DNA of 47,009 bases. Origin: Planctomycetota bacterium. Lineage in GTDB: Bacteria; Planctomycetota; UBA8742; UBA2392. A model generated the notes under the pieces. The model was given only the letters and a program-made list of their open reading frames with translations, did not search any database and was not told where the DNA came from. Shown here one piece after another: positions 1 through 8,082 of the stretch. The position numbers and the translations under genes were made by a program. How positions within the stretch are numbered: the first letter of the stretch is position 1; each line of letters begins with the position of its first letter. Where the stretch lies: assembly GCA_003576915.1 (NCBI GenBank), contig QEVF01000028.1, positions 1 through 47,009 on the forward strand. The letters are read 5' to 3'.

Positions 1-8
1 TTGCTCAT
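1..8 (-). CDS. Start of an unknown minus-strand gene, cut by the window edge
   Basis: On the minus strand an ATG at 8-6 is preceded by a strong ribosome-binding site (AGGAG, about 7 bases upstream). Only two codons and part of a third are inside the window, so nothing can be said about the product. The call rests on the start-codon and ribosome-binding-site pair and on the dedicated hairpin just upstream. Confidence 0.45.
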
Positions 9-14
9 GGCGTT

Positions 15-48
15 CTCCTGAGGGGCCGCGAAGTGCGGCCTTCAGGAG
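15..48. promoter_or_regulatory. Long hairpin covering the ribosome-binding site of the edge gene
   Basis: Left arm CTCCTGAGGGGCCGC (15-29) pairs with right arm GCGGCCTTCAGGAG (35-48) around the five-base loop GAAGT, with one bulged base. The minus-strand Shine-Dalgarno (AGGAG) of the gene starting at 8 lies in the outer stem. The hairpin could close the ribosome-binding site or act as a terminator/attenuator; there is no T-tract on either side. Confidence 0.5.
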
Positions 49-150
49 ATGCGAATTTCGGACACAGGTTCCGCGGAAAATTTTCAGAAAATCTGCAACT
101 CCCGTGGCAGCCCGTGGCGCGGGCTTGGCGCGGGCGGCCCCGCCTGCGCT

Positions 151-169
151 CATCGGCCACAGGCCGATG
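151..169. other. Perfect stem-loop in the left intergenic region
   Basis: CATCGGCC and GGCCGATG form an 8-bp perfect stem around a three-base ACA loop. It lies about 125 bases downstream of the minus-strand lipoprotein gene that ends at 294, in an otherwise featureless gap (49-293) that also has a 10-bp palindrome at 76-85. No T-tract follows, so a terminator role is uncertain. Confidence 0.35.
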
Positions 170-293
170 CCCATCCCCCTGATGCTCCCTGCGACCATGA
201 TCAGCGCCAAAGGCACACCGCCTCCTGAATACGGCGTGCGCCTTCAGGTTCGCTTCCTTCGGTCGCCACTCAGGGCTGTTCGGATGGTGTCTG

Positions 294-704
294 CTAGCGT
301 TCCTCGAGGCTGGTGAAGAATCGCAGCTCGAAGTGGTTGTAGTAGTAGCGATTGAGGTCGCCCTGAACGCCCTTGTTGCGGTCGGTGTAGCACACACGGA
401 TGTTCCAGACGCCCGCGCCCGGGTCATCGCCCTCAATGGTGCGCGTCGTTTCATTGAAGGTGAACCCCGGGGGCATGCCCTCGACCCAGATCTTGATGTC
501 CGCGTCGGCCGTTTCGGGAATGAAGGCGGTTACCCGCGACGAAAAGTGCCCATAGGCCAGGCCGTCACTTCGCGAAATGCTGCTGGTGGCTTGCGGCGAG
601 TAAGTGGGCTCGGGCGGGTTGTCGGCACAGGCCAGAATCATCACCGCCAACAGGACCATCATGATACGGAAGCTGAAAGGCTTCAGTGCCTCGCCGTGGT
701 TCAT
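294..704 (-). CDS. Small secreted lipoprotein with a putative Ig-like segment
   Basis: The 136-residue product begins with a positively charged N-terminus, a hydrophobic run and a lipobox ending at Cys26 (ILAC), so it should be exported, lipidated and anchored in the outer or inner membrane. After a Ser/Thr/Pro linker, a stretch around residues 75-105 (MPPGFTFNETTRTIEG, then AGVWNIRVCYTD) has the pattern of putative Ig-like modules in bacterial surface proteins. No enzymatic motif is visible. It is read in the same direction as the unknown gene at 765-1751, about 60 bases downstream of it. The ATG at 704 is chosen because it gives a complete signal peptide. The lipoprotein call is firm; the domain call is tentative. 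Confidence 0.7.
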   Translation of the reverse strand: MNHGEALKPFSFRIMMVLLAVMILACADNPPEPTYSPQATSSISRSDGLAYGHFSSRVTAFIPETADADIKIWVEGMPPGFTFNETTRTIEGDDPGAGVWNIRVCYTDRNKGVQGDLNRYYYNHFELRFFTSLEER

Positions 705-764
705 GGATTTGCTCGCAAAGGGGCTTGCCGCAGTTTAACCCGCGCCACAAGCGGCGTCACGTGG

Positions 765-1751
765 CTAGACGCCGGCGGGCAGCACGGGGTGCCTGGAGAA
801 AAAGTCCAGCACCAGCTTTCTGACCCGGCCCGGGTCTGCCGTGCTGGCGGCCAGTTCGCCGGTGTCATCCACAAAGGCGAGGCGGGGCGTGGGATCGCTC
901 AGGCTTTCAGCGACCCAGCGTCCGCCGGGGCTGGGGACCTTCTCTTCAAGATCAAGCAGCAGGGGCGACCAATCAGCACGCGGGAAGTTTCCGCGGGAGG
1001 GCAATTCAAACCACGACTGGGTGGAGAGGCGAAGCTCGAAGCATCGGGCGCCGTCGTCGCGCTCTTCGATGGTCAGGATGCGGTCCGACCACGCCGCCGT
1101 GTTCACCGCCATTTCATGGAGACGGCGGGGGGTGCCGATGACGCTGAAGTCGAGGGAGGCGAAGTGCTCCAGGGTGGCCTCTTCCTCCCGCAGGGCGCGA
1201 AGGTCGGCGTGAATGCGGCGGTGTTCATCCCCCCACCAGGCGTAGTGCAGGTCGGGCTTTTCGATCACGCGGGGGATGAGTTCCATGGCGTATTCATACT
1301 GGGCCTGGCGCCGCTCGCGCTCGTCGCTGTAGCGCCCGGAGTGCACCGGACTCTCCGGGTGCTTGGTCAGGGCCGTCAGCGTCAGTTCGAGCTTTGTGCC
1401 TTCGGGCGTGGTGTAGAGCGTCATGTCGCCGCTGAGCGCCGCAGCCAGCAGCACGTCGGCGTGGCGCAGGGCGACAGTAGGGTGCAGCAGGGCGAACACA
1501 CTCAAGGCGCCGTCGGTGTCCCAGTGGGTGTTGGTGACCGTGGTGATGCCCTGAAGCCATGACAGCCGAGCCGGGGACGCCATGAACTGGAGGCACATGC
1601 CCGTGGAGAGGTCGTGCTTGAACTCCCTGGGGGTGCGGTTGCCGGGCCAATGGGAGAGATGGAGGCGTCCGGGGGCATTGCCGTCCACGCTGATGCAGAC
1701 TTCGGGGTTGAGATCAGGCGCATAGTGGCGGTAGACGAGATTCATGGGCAT
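765..1751 (-). CDS. Conserved protein of unknown function (about 328 aa)
   Basis: This 328-residue cytoplasmic-looking protein has no signal peptide and no membrane segment. Its N-terminal part contains a distinctive patch (CISVDGNAPGRLHLSHWPGN, residues 19-38) followed by segments rich in Asp, His, Trp and Thr (NTHWDTDGAL and HYAWWGDEHRRIHADL), which suggest a real folded family. I think it may belong to an uncharacterised DUF family, but I cannot name it safely. It is divergent from flgB with about 120 bases between them, so the two may share a regulatory region. Two in-frame ATGs (1751 and 1745) are possible starts and neither has a clear ribosome-binding site. No function is proposed. Confidence 0.75.
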   Translation of the reverse strand: MPMNLVYRHYAPDLNPEVCISVDGNAPGRLHLSHWPGNRTPREFKHDLSTGMCLQFMASPARLSWLQGITTVTNTHWDTDGALSVFALLHPTVALRHADVLLAAALSGDMTLYTTPEGTKLELTLTALTKHPESPVHSGRYSDERERRQAQYEYAMELIPRVIEKPDLHYAWWGDEHRRIHADLRALREEEATLEHFASLDFSVIGTPRRLHEMAVNTAAWSDRILTIEERDDGARCFELRLSTQSWFELPSRGNFPRADWSPLLLDLEEKVPSPGGRWVAESLSDPTPRLAFVDDTGELAASTADPGRVRKLVLDFFSRHPVLPAGV

Positions 1752-1846
1752 CCGCGCGGGGAAGAAAAGTACGCCGGCCGGGAAATCCCGTTCCGGCGCA
1801 AGCCCGCGAAGCCTTCAATTCCGGGCGGAGGCCGTCAACAGAGAAC

Positions 1847-1862
1847 TGGCACGGCCCCTGCA
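1847..1862 (+). promoter_or_regulatory. Sigma-54-type -24/-12 promoter candidate upstream of flgB
   Basis: TGGCACGGCCCCTGCA matches the sigma-54 consensus (TGGCAC-N5-TTGCW) with one mismatch and has the exact GG-N10-GC spacing. Sigma-54 control of rod and hook genes is common in bacteria with polar flagella. The predicted transcription start would fall at about 1873, on the flgB ATG, so the mRNA would be leaderless or the true start lies elsewhere. Confidence 0.5.
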
Positions 1863-1872
1863 TAGCCCGGGC

Positions 1873-2304
1873 ATGGGACTGACCTCCGGCATCTTCGCCA
1901 AGGGCGCCGCCCCGGTTCTGGAACGGGCGCTGAGCTTCTGTGAGCAGCGGCACCGCGTCATTGCGCAGAACATCGCCAACGTGGAGACGCCGGGATACAA
2001 GCCCTCGGACCTCGATGAGCAGGAATTCCAGCAGGCGCTCAAGGCGGAGATGGAGGCCCGGGACGCCCGCGCCGTGCGCCGCTTTGGAACCATCGAAGGA
2101 CGCCACCTGCACGAAACATCGGCGGGATTGCGTGTGCTGCCGGTAAGCCACAGCTCGGGCATCCTGCGCCACAGCGAAAACCGCGTGGACATGGAGTCGG
2201 AGATGACGCGTCTGGCGGAAAACGGCCTGAAGTTCAGGGTCTACTCCAGCCTGGTCAAGAAGCACTACACCCAACTGCGCGACACCATCAGTGAAAGAGC
2301 GTGA
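1873..2304 (+). CDS. flgB: Flagellar basal-body rod protein FlgB
   Basis: FlgB is a proximal-rod subunit, exported through the flagellar type III apparatus and assembled between MS ring and distal rod. The 143-residue product has the rod/hook N-terminal signature (IAQNIANVETPGYKPSDLD) shared by FlgB, FlgC, FlgF and FlgG, and its C-terminus is the short helical half of the D0 domain. The reading frame stays open upstream to 1744, but the ATG at 1873 gives the usual N-terminus and length. No good Shine-Dalgarno precedes it. It is followed 11 bases later by flgC, and leads the plus-strand flagellar block, probably from the sigma-54-type site directly upstream. Confidence 0.93.
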   Translation: MGLTSGIFAKGAAPVLERALSFCEQRHRVIAQNIANVETPGYKPSDLDEQEFQQALKAEMEARDARAVRRFGTIEGRHLHETSAGLRVLPVSHSSGILRHSENRVDMESEMTRLAENGLKFRVYSSLVKKHYTQLRDTISERA

Positions 2305-2315
2305 GGTAAACAGCC

Positions 2316-2822
2316 ATGTTCCAGACGATGGATCTCTCCGCCTCGGCCCTGAGCGCTGAGCGCATCCGCCTCAATCTGATTGCCAACAATCTCGCCAACG
2401 CCAACACCACGCGCGACGCCCACGGCAGCCGCGCCCCCTACCGGCGCCTGCTGGCCGTGTTCGAGCCCGGCCGCGAGGGCTCGCCCCTGGGTGTGCGGGT
2501 CACGGATATCGTGGAAAGCGACGAGGCCCCAAGGCTGCAGTTCGATCCCAACCACCCTGACGCCATCAAGGCCGAGGAGTTCTACAAACTGGACGCCAGG
2601 GGCCAGATCACCTCCACGCCCCGCGACGAGTACGCCGCCCTTTCCCAGGAGGCTTTCAGGCGCATGGTCGATGGCAAGCTGGGCTACGTCGAGTATCCCA
2701 ATGTGGACCCCGTGCGGGAGATGGCCGATGCGGTGCTGGCAAGCCGCGCCTACGAGGCCAACGTTGCCGTGCTGCAGACGACCAAGACGCTGATCTCGCA
2801 GAGTTTGCGGATCGTGGCCTGA
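2316..2822 (+). CDS. flgC: Flagellar basal-body rod protein FlgC
   Basis: FlgC is the second proximal-rod protein, working with FlgB and FliE at the junction to the MS ring and export gate. The 168-residue product (FlgC is usually about 135-150) has the N-terminal rod signature (LIANNLANANTT) and the characteristic C-terminal D0 helix (YEANVAVLQTTKTLI). A good ribosome-binding site (GTGAGGT) precedes the ATG, and the gene lies directly behind flgB. A 90-base AT-rich gap with its own promoter candidate separates it from fliE. Confidence 0.95.
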   Translation: MFQTMDLSASALSAERIRLNLIANNLANANTTRDAHGSRAPYRRLLAVFEPGREGSPLGVRVTDIVESDEAPRLQFDPNHPDAIKAEEFYKLDARGQITSTPRDEYAALSQEAFRRMVDGKLGYVEYPNVDPVREMADAVLASRAYEANVAVLQTTKTLISQSLRIVA

Positions 2823-2855
2823 CTTTAGCTTTTTTGTAGTTTTTCCATTTTTGTC

Positions 2856-2884
2856 TTTACACTTTTTACGTTTCGCGCTAACTT
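2856..2884 (+). promoter_or_regulatory. Candidate promoter for the fliE-fliJ operon
   Basis: TTTACA (2856-2861) and TAACTT (2879-2884) are spaced by 17 bases inside the only AT-rich stretch of this block. The -35 is good and the -10 is weak. It lies 29 bases upstream of the fliE GTG. The same spot contains the 12-mer CTTTTTACGTTT (2862-2873), which recurs at 41334-41345 upstream of fliO. Confidence 0.35.
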
Positions 2885-2912
2885 CCAGCCGGCAAAGGCA
2901 GAGGTAACCCTC

Positions 2913-3233
2913 GTGAGTCAAGGCAGCATAGGTGATGCAAGCTCGATAAGCCGCACGGCGGCGCCTGTGACTGGCGTAAGCGGGACCGACAAGGTCTCGC
3001 CGTCGGCAGGGCAGCCGTCGTTCCGGGAGATTCTGGGGCAGAGCCTGAAAGAAGTCAGCTCGCGCCAACAGGAAGCCGACAGCGCCATCGAGGCCCTGGT
3101 GACGGGGCAGTCGGACAACATCGCCGAAGTCATGACTGCCGTCGAGAAGGCCGACCTGGCGTTCCGGACACTGATGCAGTTCCGGAACAAACTGGTCGCC
3201 GCCTACGAGGAAATCAACCGGCTCCGCATCTAG
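2913..3233 (+). CDS. fliE: Flagellar hook-basal body complex protein FliE
   Basis: FliE links the MS ring and export gate (FliP/FliR) to the proximal rod. The 106-residue product fits the family size (about 100-110), with a variable Ser/Thr/Gly-rich N-terminus and the conserved C-terminal helix ending in AFRTLMQFRNKLVAAYEEI. The GTG at 2913 is chosen because GAGGT sits 8-12 bases upstream and no ATG gives a family-like N-terminus. It heads the fliE-F-G-H-I-J-motE run. After its stop codon there are 131 bases before fliF. Confidence 0.93.
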   Translation: MSQGSIGDASSISRTAAPVTGVSGTDKVSPSAGQPSFREILGQSLKEVSSRQQEADSAIEALVTGQSDNIAEVMTAVEKADLAFRTLMQFRNKLVAAYEEINRLRI

Positions 3234-3255
3234 ACAGCCGATCTCAGCCTGCGCT

Positions 3256-3274
3256 CAAGCCAGGGATGGCTTGC
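3256..3274. repeat. Short fragment of the dispersed CTAG-repeat family, self-complementary
   Basis: These 19 bases are identical to 42628-42646 inside the third full repeat copy. They form a small hairpin (CAAGCCA/TGGCTTG) between fliE and fliF. This may be a decayed repeat copy, or an independent hairpin that dampens transcription between the two genes. Confidence 0.35.
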
Positions 3275-3364
3275 TCGTCGGCGCTGACCCCAGGGTCGCG
3301 CCGGCATGGGCCGGGGGAGCCAGCGGCATGAAGCCGCCGACTCGCCCAATGCCGGGAGTAGCGC

Positions 3365-4906
3365 ATGGCGCTGGCGGACACCGCTCGGGCAAACCTTGAT
3401 CGCGTCAGGCAGGCATTCTCCAGGTTCAGCGTCAGGCAGCGCTGGATTTTCGGGGCCATCGGGGCCACCATCTTTGCGGCCGTGTTCACCCTGGTGTTCC
3501 TGACCTCGGGCGATGCCGGCCTGGTGCCACTGCAAAGCCCCGTCAAGGACCTGCAGGCGGCCCGCAGCGAACTGCAGAAGTACGCCATTCATTGCGAGTT
3601 TTCCTCTGACAAGAACGACTTGCTGGTAGAGCGTTCGCGCCGCGACCGCGCCCTGCTCATTCTCAATGCGGCGCGCCTGCTGCCCGACGGCCTGCCCAAC
3701 TACGCCTTTCTGGGTGAAACCGACTTCACGTCCACCGAACCCCAGCGCTACGAGCGCATCCGGGTGAACATTGAAGACCTGCTGCGCCAGACGATCATGG
3801 CCATGGACGGCATCGGCCAGGCCAGCGTGCGCATCACGCCGGCCTCGCGCGAAGTGCTCTTCAAGCCGGACGCCGGCCGCAACAAGGCCAGCGTCACGGT
3901 GGGGCTCGTGGGCCAGGCGCGCCTGGGAAACGAGCAGGTGCTTTCCATTGCGCGCCTGGTTTCCGCCAGCTATCCCAACCTCGCGCCCGAAGACGTCTTC
4001 ATCGCCGACACCGCCGGGCATCCGTACACCTTCCGTTCCGACGTCGCGCTCAGCGCCGACAAATACGAATTGCGGCGCCGCATCGAAGCCGACAAGGAAG
4101 AAAAGGCCGCCCGCGCGCTGCTGGGCCTCGACGCGGTCGTGGCAGCCAGCATCGAAGTCAGCATGGTGGATGAGCTTTCCTCGCGCGATTTGACCTACCA
4201 GCCGCGGGGCAACGAGCCCGTCACCGGCTACCGTGAAACCGCAACGGAGCGTGAGACCGCCTCGGACCCTCGCGGCACGGCGGGCATCCGGGCGGAGGCC
4301 CAGAACACCAACCGCACGGACGCCGCCGGCGGCAGCAAGTCCACCGTCAGAGACCGCAAGGAAAACCTCGAACGCATGCTGGTGGACGAGAGCTTCAGGG
4401 GCGAGCTCGAGAAAATGCACCTGCGCATCAACTACGCGCAGAGCTCCATGGCCATCAGCCTGCCGCAAAGCGCCGCCGAGGACGAGGCCGCCCAGGCCTC
4501 CCTGCGCGGCCGCATCGTGAAGCTGGTATCCACCGCCACGGGGCTGCCCGCCGAGCGCGTGGCCGTTGAGTTCACGCCTCGCCTGGCGCCCTCGGCCATG
4601 CCGACGGACTGGGCCCACATGCTTCTGGGCGAGGGCGGGCTGCTGGAGCGCTACGGCCACTGGGCGGGCTACGCCGTCATGCTGGTCATGATGCTGGCCG
4701 CGCTGTTCACCGTGCAGGGCGTGCTGCGCAGGAGCGGCAGCGAAGCGGCGCCGGCCGCTGCGGCCGGCGGCGCTGAAGCGCCCGAACTGTCGGAGGGCGG
4801 ACCTCTGGCATCGAACCAGATCTACGAGAAGGTCACCCGTCTCGCCGAAGAGAATCCCGCGGCCGCCGCCAACCTCGTGAGGCGCTGGCTGCTGTTCAAC
4901 GAATAG
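3365..4906 (+). CDS. fliF: Flagellar MS-ring protein FliF
   Basis: FliF forms the MS ring in the cytoplasmic membrane, the base on which the rod, C ring and export gate assemble. The 513-residue product has a first membrane segment at about 27-46, a large periplasmic region with the ring-building motifs, a disordered Thr/Glu/Ala-rich stretch at about 270-330, and a second membrane segment near 432-454. The C-terminal tail (EKVTRLAEENPAAAANLVRR) is the FliG-binding helix. The family is usually 520-570 residues, so this is a slightly short but complete member. FliG starts eight bases after its stop. Confidence 0.96.
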   Translation: MALADTARANLDRVRQAFSRFSVRQRWIFGAIGATIFAAVFTLVFLTSGDAGLVPLQSPVKDLQAARSELQKYAIHCEFSSDKNDLLVERSRRDRALLILNAARLLPDGLPNYAFLGETDFTSTEPQRYERIRVNIEDLLRQTIMAMDGIGQASVRITPASREVLFKPDAGRNKASVTVGLVGQARLGNEQVLSIARLVSASYPNLAPEDVFIADTAGHPYTFRSDVALSADKYELRRRIEADKEEKAARALLGLDAVVAASIEVSMVDELSSRDLTYQPRGNEPVTGYRETATERETASDPRGTAGIRAEAQNTNRTDAAGGSKSTVRDRKENLERMLVDESFRGELEKMHLRINYAQSSMAISLPQSAAEDEAAQASLRGRIVKLVSTATGLPAERVAVEFTPRLAPSAMPTDWAHMLLGEGGLLERYGHWAGYAVMLVMMLAALFTVQGVLRRSGSEAAPAAAAGGAEAPELSEGGPLASNQIYEKVTRLAEENPAAAANLVRRWLLFNE

Positions 4907-4914
4907 GAAACGCC

Positions 4915-5943
4915 ATGGCCAACGCCGCCGAAGCCGCCAAGGGCCCCATGTCCGGTGTCCGCAAGGCAGCCGTGCTGCTGATCTCGATGCCGCCTGAGCT
5001 TTCGGCCCGGCTGCTGGCGCAACTGCCGCGCCATGACGTCGAACTCGTCGCCACCGAGATTGCACGCATGGAGACCGTGGACAGCGAACTGCGCGACCGC
5101 ATCTTCAAGGAGTTCTACAACCTGAATGTCGGGCAGAAGTTCATCGACGAAGGCGGGCTGGAGCACGCCCGGCGCCTGCTGCTCAAGACGCTGCCGGAGG
5201 CCGACGCCAAGGCCGCCATCCACACGCTGGAAGTCTCCGTGAGGCCCGCGCCCTTCAAGTTTCTCGAGCGCGCGGAAATGGAAAACCTGCTGACCTTCAT
5301 TCAGGACGAGCACCCGCAGACCATCGCGCTGATCATGGCCCACCTCAGGCCCGAGCAGGCAGCCGTGCTGCTCTCGGGTCTGCCGCGCGGGCGCAAGCAG
5401 GTCGAGGTCATGACGCGACTGGCCAAGCTGGACCAGATCAGCCCGGAGGTGATCCACAGTGTGGAGGAGGCGCTGCGGCGCAAGCTCAGCGACGTCATCA
5501 CGCAGCAGTACTCCAAGTCCGGCGGCGTGAACATGGCCGCCAAAGTGCTGACCAGCGTCAAGAGCCAGGTCGAGAAGGGCATCATGGAACTGCTCGAGGA
5601 AGAAGACCCGGACCTGGCCAAGAGCATCCAGGACAACATGTTCGTGTTCGAGGACCTGCTGCGCATCGACGATCGCGGCGTGCAGACACTCCTGCGCGAA
5701 GTGTCCAACGACGATCTCGCCCTGGCCCTGCGCACCGCCAGCGAAGAACTCAAGGCTCACATCTTCAAGAACATGTCGGCGCGCGCGGCGGACATGATCC
5801 AGCAGGATATGGAGTACGCCGGCCCGGTGCGCGTCAGCGACGTCGAGGCCGCACAGCACAACGTCATTGAAGTCGTGCGCCGCCTGCAGGCGGACAACAC
5901 CATCACCATCAGCGGCCGCGGCGAAAGCGACGCCTACGTCTAA
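4915..5943 (+). CDS. fliG: Flagellar motor switch protein FliG
   Basis: FliG is the C-ring subunit that binds FliF and contacts the stator MotA to produce torque. The 342-residue protein has normal length. Visible landmarks are the N-terminal FliF-binding domain, the EHPQ motif (residues 131-134) in the middle domain, and the charged torque helix in the C-terminal domain (EDLLRIDDRGVQTLLREV). The ribosome-binding site is AGGAAAC just before the ATG. It sits in the usual fliF-fliG-fliH order. Confidence 0.97.
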   Translation: MANAAEAAKGPMSGVRKAAVLLISMPPELSARLLAQLPRHDVELVATEIARMETVDSELRDRIFKEFYNLNVGQKFIDEGGLEHARRLLLKTLPEADAKAAIHTLEVSVRPAPFKFLERAEMENLLTFIQDEHPQTIALIMAHLRPEQAAVLLSGLPRGRKQVEVMTRLAKLDQISPEVIHSVEEALRRKLSDVITQQYSKSGGVNMAAKVLTSVKSQVEKGIMELLEEEDPDLAKSIQDNMFVFEDLLRIDDRGVQTLLREVSNDDLALALRTASEELKAHIFKNMSARAADMIQQDMEYAGPVRVSDVEAAQHNVIEVVRRLQADNTITISGRGESDAYV

Positions 5944-5976
5944 CACATCTTGACCAGGGCGCAAGGAAGCCTGCAC

Positions 5977-6705
5977 ATGGCACACACCATTCTCAAGGAA
6001 GAGCCCCGGGGCGCCCTGCTCTCGTATTCGTTCGTGAGCATTGAGGAACAGGCGCAGGCGCTGCTGGAAGATGCCCGCACCCGGGCCCAGGCCCTGCAGG
6101 CTGAGGCCCGCAGGCAGTCCGAGGCGGCGGCCGCCGCGGAGCGCGAAGCGGCGCGCCGGGCGGGCCACGCCGAGGGATTTGCGCAGGGCCACCAGGAGGG
6201 ACTGGTGCGCGGCGAAGAAGAGGGCCGGGCCGCCGCGGCCCAGGCGGCGCTGCGGGAGTTTCAAGCGGCCCACCAGCCCGCAGCAAAGGCCCTGCAGCAG
6301 TTGCTGGAAGACTTCGGGCAGGCGCGTGGCCGGCTGCTGGAAGAGGCGCGCCACGACCTCATGGATCTGGCCCTGACCATGGCCCAACGCATCTGCCGGC
6401 GCAGCTTCGAGGTCGATGACCAGTCCGTTGTGCGCCTGGTCCATGAGGCCATCGCCCTGACCTACGACAAGAGCGCGCTGGACGTTGCGCTGCATCCCGA
6501 GGACCTGGCCGCACTCACGCAGCAGTTGCCGGCGCTGAAGTCGGTTTTCTCGGACCTCGGCGAGGTGAACCTTCACGCCGACAGCGGCCTGAGCCGGGGC
6601 GAGGTGCGTGTCAGCTCCAGGCGCGGGCGCGTGGCCATCAACCCCGAGGCCCAACTGCGGCAGATGGCGGACATCCTGCTGGGCGCTTCGCGGGAGGCTT
6701 CATGA
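5977..6705 (+). CDS. fliH: Flagellar export ATPase regulator FliH
   Basis: FliH is the peripheral stalk-like partner that holds and restrains the FliI ATPase at the export gate. The 242-residue product has a short N-terminus, a long Ala/Glu/Arg-rich coiled coil (about residues 20-85) containing several Gly-x3-Gly-like steps, and a C-terminal globular domain related to the V/F-type ATPase stalk (LMDLALTMAQRICRRSF). The frame is open from 5950 (TTG), but the ATG at 5977 has a good AAGGA site about 10 bases upstream. Its stop overlaps the start of fliI by four bases (ATGA), so the two are translationally coupled. Confidence 0.92.
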   Translation: MAHTILKEEPRGALLSYSFVSIEEQAQALLEDARTRAQALQAEARRQSEAAAAAEREAARRAGHAEGFAQGHQEGLVRGEEEGRAAAAQAALREFQAAHQPAAKALQQLLEDFGQARGRLLEEARHDLMDLALTMAQRICRRSFEVDDQSVVRLVHEAIALTYDKSALDVALHPEDLAALTQQLPALKSVFSDLGEVNLHADSGLSRGEVRVSSRRGRVAINPEAQLRQMADILLGASREAS

Positions 6706-8075
6706 GCTTGTTCACCCAGGCCAGGGAACGCGTGCTCTCGATGGTGCCCGCCCGAGTCCTGGGCACCGTCGCCGATGTCGTGGGCCTGACCATCGAGGCC
6801 GCGGACTTCGCCGCGCCCCTGGGCGCCATGGCCCGCATTGAGCGCCGCCAGGGTGGCGCCCTGATGGCCGAGATTGTCGGCTTTCGCCACGGCCACACCC
6901 TGCTCATGCCCCTGGGAGACATGCGCGGTGTGGCCCGCGGAGACAGCGTCGAACTGCTCTTGACGCAGGCGCGCATGGCCACGGGAGAGGGGCTGCTGGG
7001 CCGCATCGTGGACGCCCTTGGCCGCCCCCTCGACGGCAGGCCCGCCCCCCTGCTTTACACCACGCGCGAGGTCTTCGCCGACGCCCCCCGCGCCATGGGC
7101 CGGCCCCCCATCCGCAAGCCCCTGCTGACGGGCATTCGCGCCATTGACGGCCTGTTCACCTGCGGACGGGGCCAGCGCGTGGGGCTGTTTGCCGGCTCGG
7201 GCGTGGGCAAATCCACGCTCATGGGCATGCTCTGCCGCAACTCCGACGCCGATGCCATCGTGGTCTGCCTTGTCGGCGAGCGCGGCCGTGAACTGCGCGA
7301 CTTCATCGAGCAGAGCCTGGGCGCCGAGGGTCTGGCGCGCAGTGTGGTGGTCTGCGCGACATCGGACGAACCGCCGCTGCTGCGCGTGCGCTCGGCCTTC
7401 GCCGCGACAGCCATCGCGGAGAGCCTGCGCGACCAGGGCAGGCACGTGCTGCTGCTCATGGACAGCGTCACCCGCCTGGCCATGGCCCAGCGCGAGATCG
7501 GCCTTTCAGCCGGCGAGCCGCCCACAACCAAGGGCTACCCGCCCAGCGTGTTTGCCATGCTGCCGCGCCTGCTCGAGCGCGCGGGAAACGCCGAGAAAGG
7601 CTCCATCACGGCGTTCTACACGGTGCTGGTCGATGGTGACGACGTGAACGAGCCCATCGCGGACGCCTTGCGCGGCATCCTCGACGGCCACCTCTGGCTT
7701 TCGAGGGAGCTGGCCAACCGCGGACACTTCCCGGCCATCCGCGTGGATGACTCCATTTCGCGCCTGATGGCCGATGTCGCACAGCCGGAACATCAGGCGC
7801 TGGCCGCGAGACTGCGCCGCCTGTTCACCCTGCACCGCCAGAACGAAGATCTGGTGAACATCGGCGCCTACCAGCGCGGGAGCAACGCCGAACTCGACGA
7901 GGCCATCACCCTGATGCCGAAAATGCTCGCCTTCCTGGCCCAGCGCAAGGACGAGAAGTGCGCCCTGCCCCAGACGCTCGACGCGCTCAAGCAGGCCACG
8001 GCCGCGGCCGCGCCCCGCGCCGGCCCGCGCCCGCCCACCCCCAAGGCCGCCGTGCGCGCGGCACCCAGACGTTGA
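6702..8075 (+). CDS. fliI: Flagellum-specific export ATPase FliI
   Basis: FliI is the F1-beta-like ATPase that helps unfold and load export substrates at the flagellar gate. The 457-residue product contains the Walker A loop (GLFAGSGVGKSTLMG), a Walker B region (VLLLMDSVTRLAMAQREI) and the FliI/InvC signature GLSAGEPPTTKGYPPSVFA. Length is normal for the family. The last 35 residues are an Ala/Pro/Arg-rich tail of low complexity, probably disordered. Its start overlaps fliH and fliJ follows after seven bases. Confidence 0.97.
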   Translation: MSLFTQARERVLSMVPARVLGTVADVVGLTIEAADFAAPLGAMARIERRQGGALMAEIVGFRHGHTLLMPLGDMRGVARGDSVELLLTQARMATGEGLLGRIVDALGRPLDGRPAPLLYTTREVFADAPRAMGRPPIRKPLLTGIRAIDGLFTCGRGQRVGLFAGSGVGKSTLMGMLCRNSDADAIVVCLVGERGRELRDFIEQSLGAEGLARSVVVCATSDEPPLLRVRSAFAATAIAESLRDQGRHVLLLMDSVTRLAMAQREIGLSAGEPPTTKGYPPSVFAMLPRLLERAGNAEKGSITAFYTVLVDGDDVNEPIADALRGILDGHLWLSRELANRGHFPAIRVDDSISRLMADVAQPEHQALAARLRRLFTLHRQNEDLVNIGAYQRGSNAELDEAITLMPKMLAFLAQRKDEKCALPQTLDALKQATAAAAPRAGPRPPTPKAAVRAAPRR

Positions 8076-8082
8076 GGCTCCC

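Noticed and set aside
267..277. A frameshift as an explanation for the odd adenylate loop of the AMP-binding enzyme (residue positions given)
   Set aside because: I looked at the bases around 25790; other frames give no YTSGTTGxPKG motif and the frame continues smoothly into downstream motifs.
333..1562. 409-codon plus-strand open frame opposite the lipoprotein and the unknown gene
   Set aside because: It spans two genes and the gap between them and has the low-complexity His/Val/Gly/Arg composition of antisense frames in GC-rich DNA. The minus-strand genes have signal peptide and conserved-patch evidence.
3230..6654. Two open minus-strand frames of about 610 codons opposite fliF, fliG and fliH
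   Set aside because: The plus-strand genes are certain flagellar genes. The minus-strand translations are rich in Arg, Gly, His and Gln, as expected of antisense shadows.
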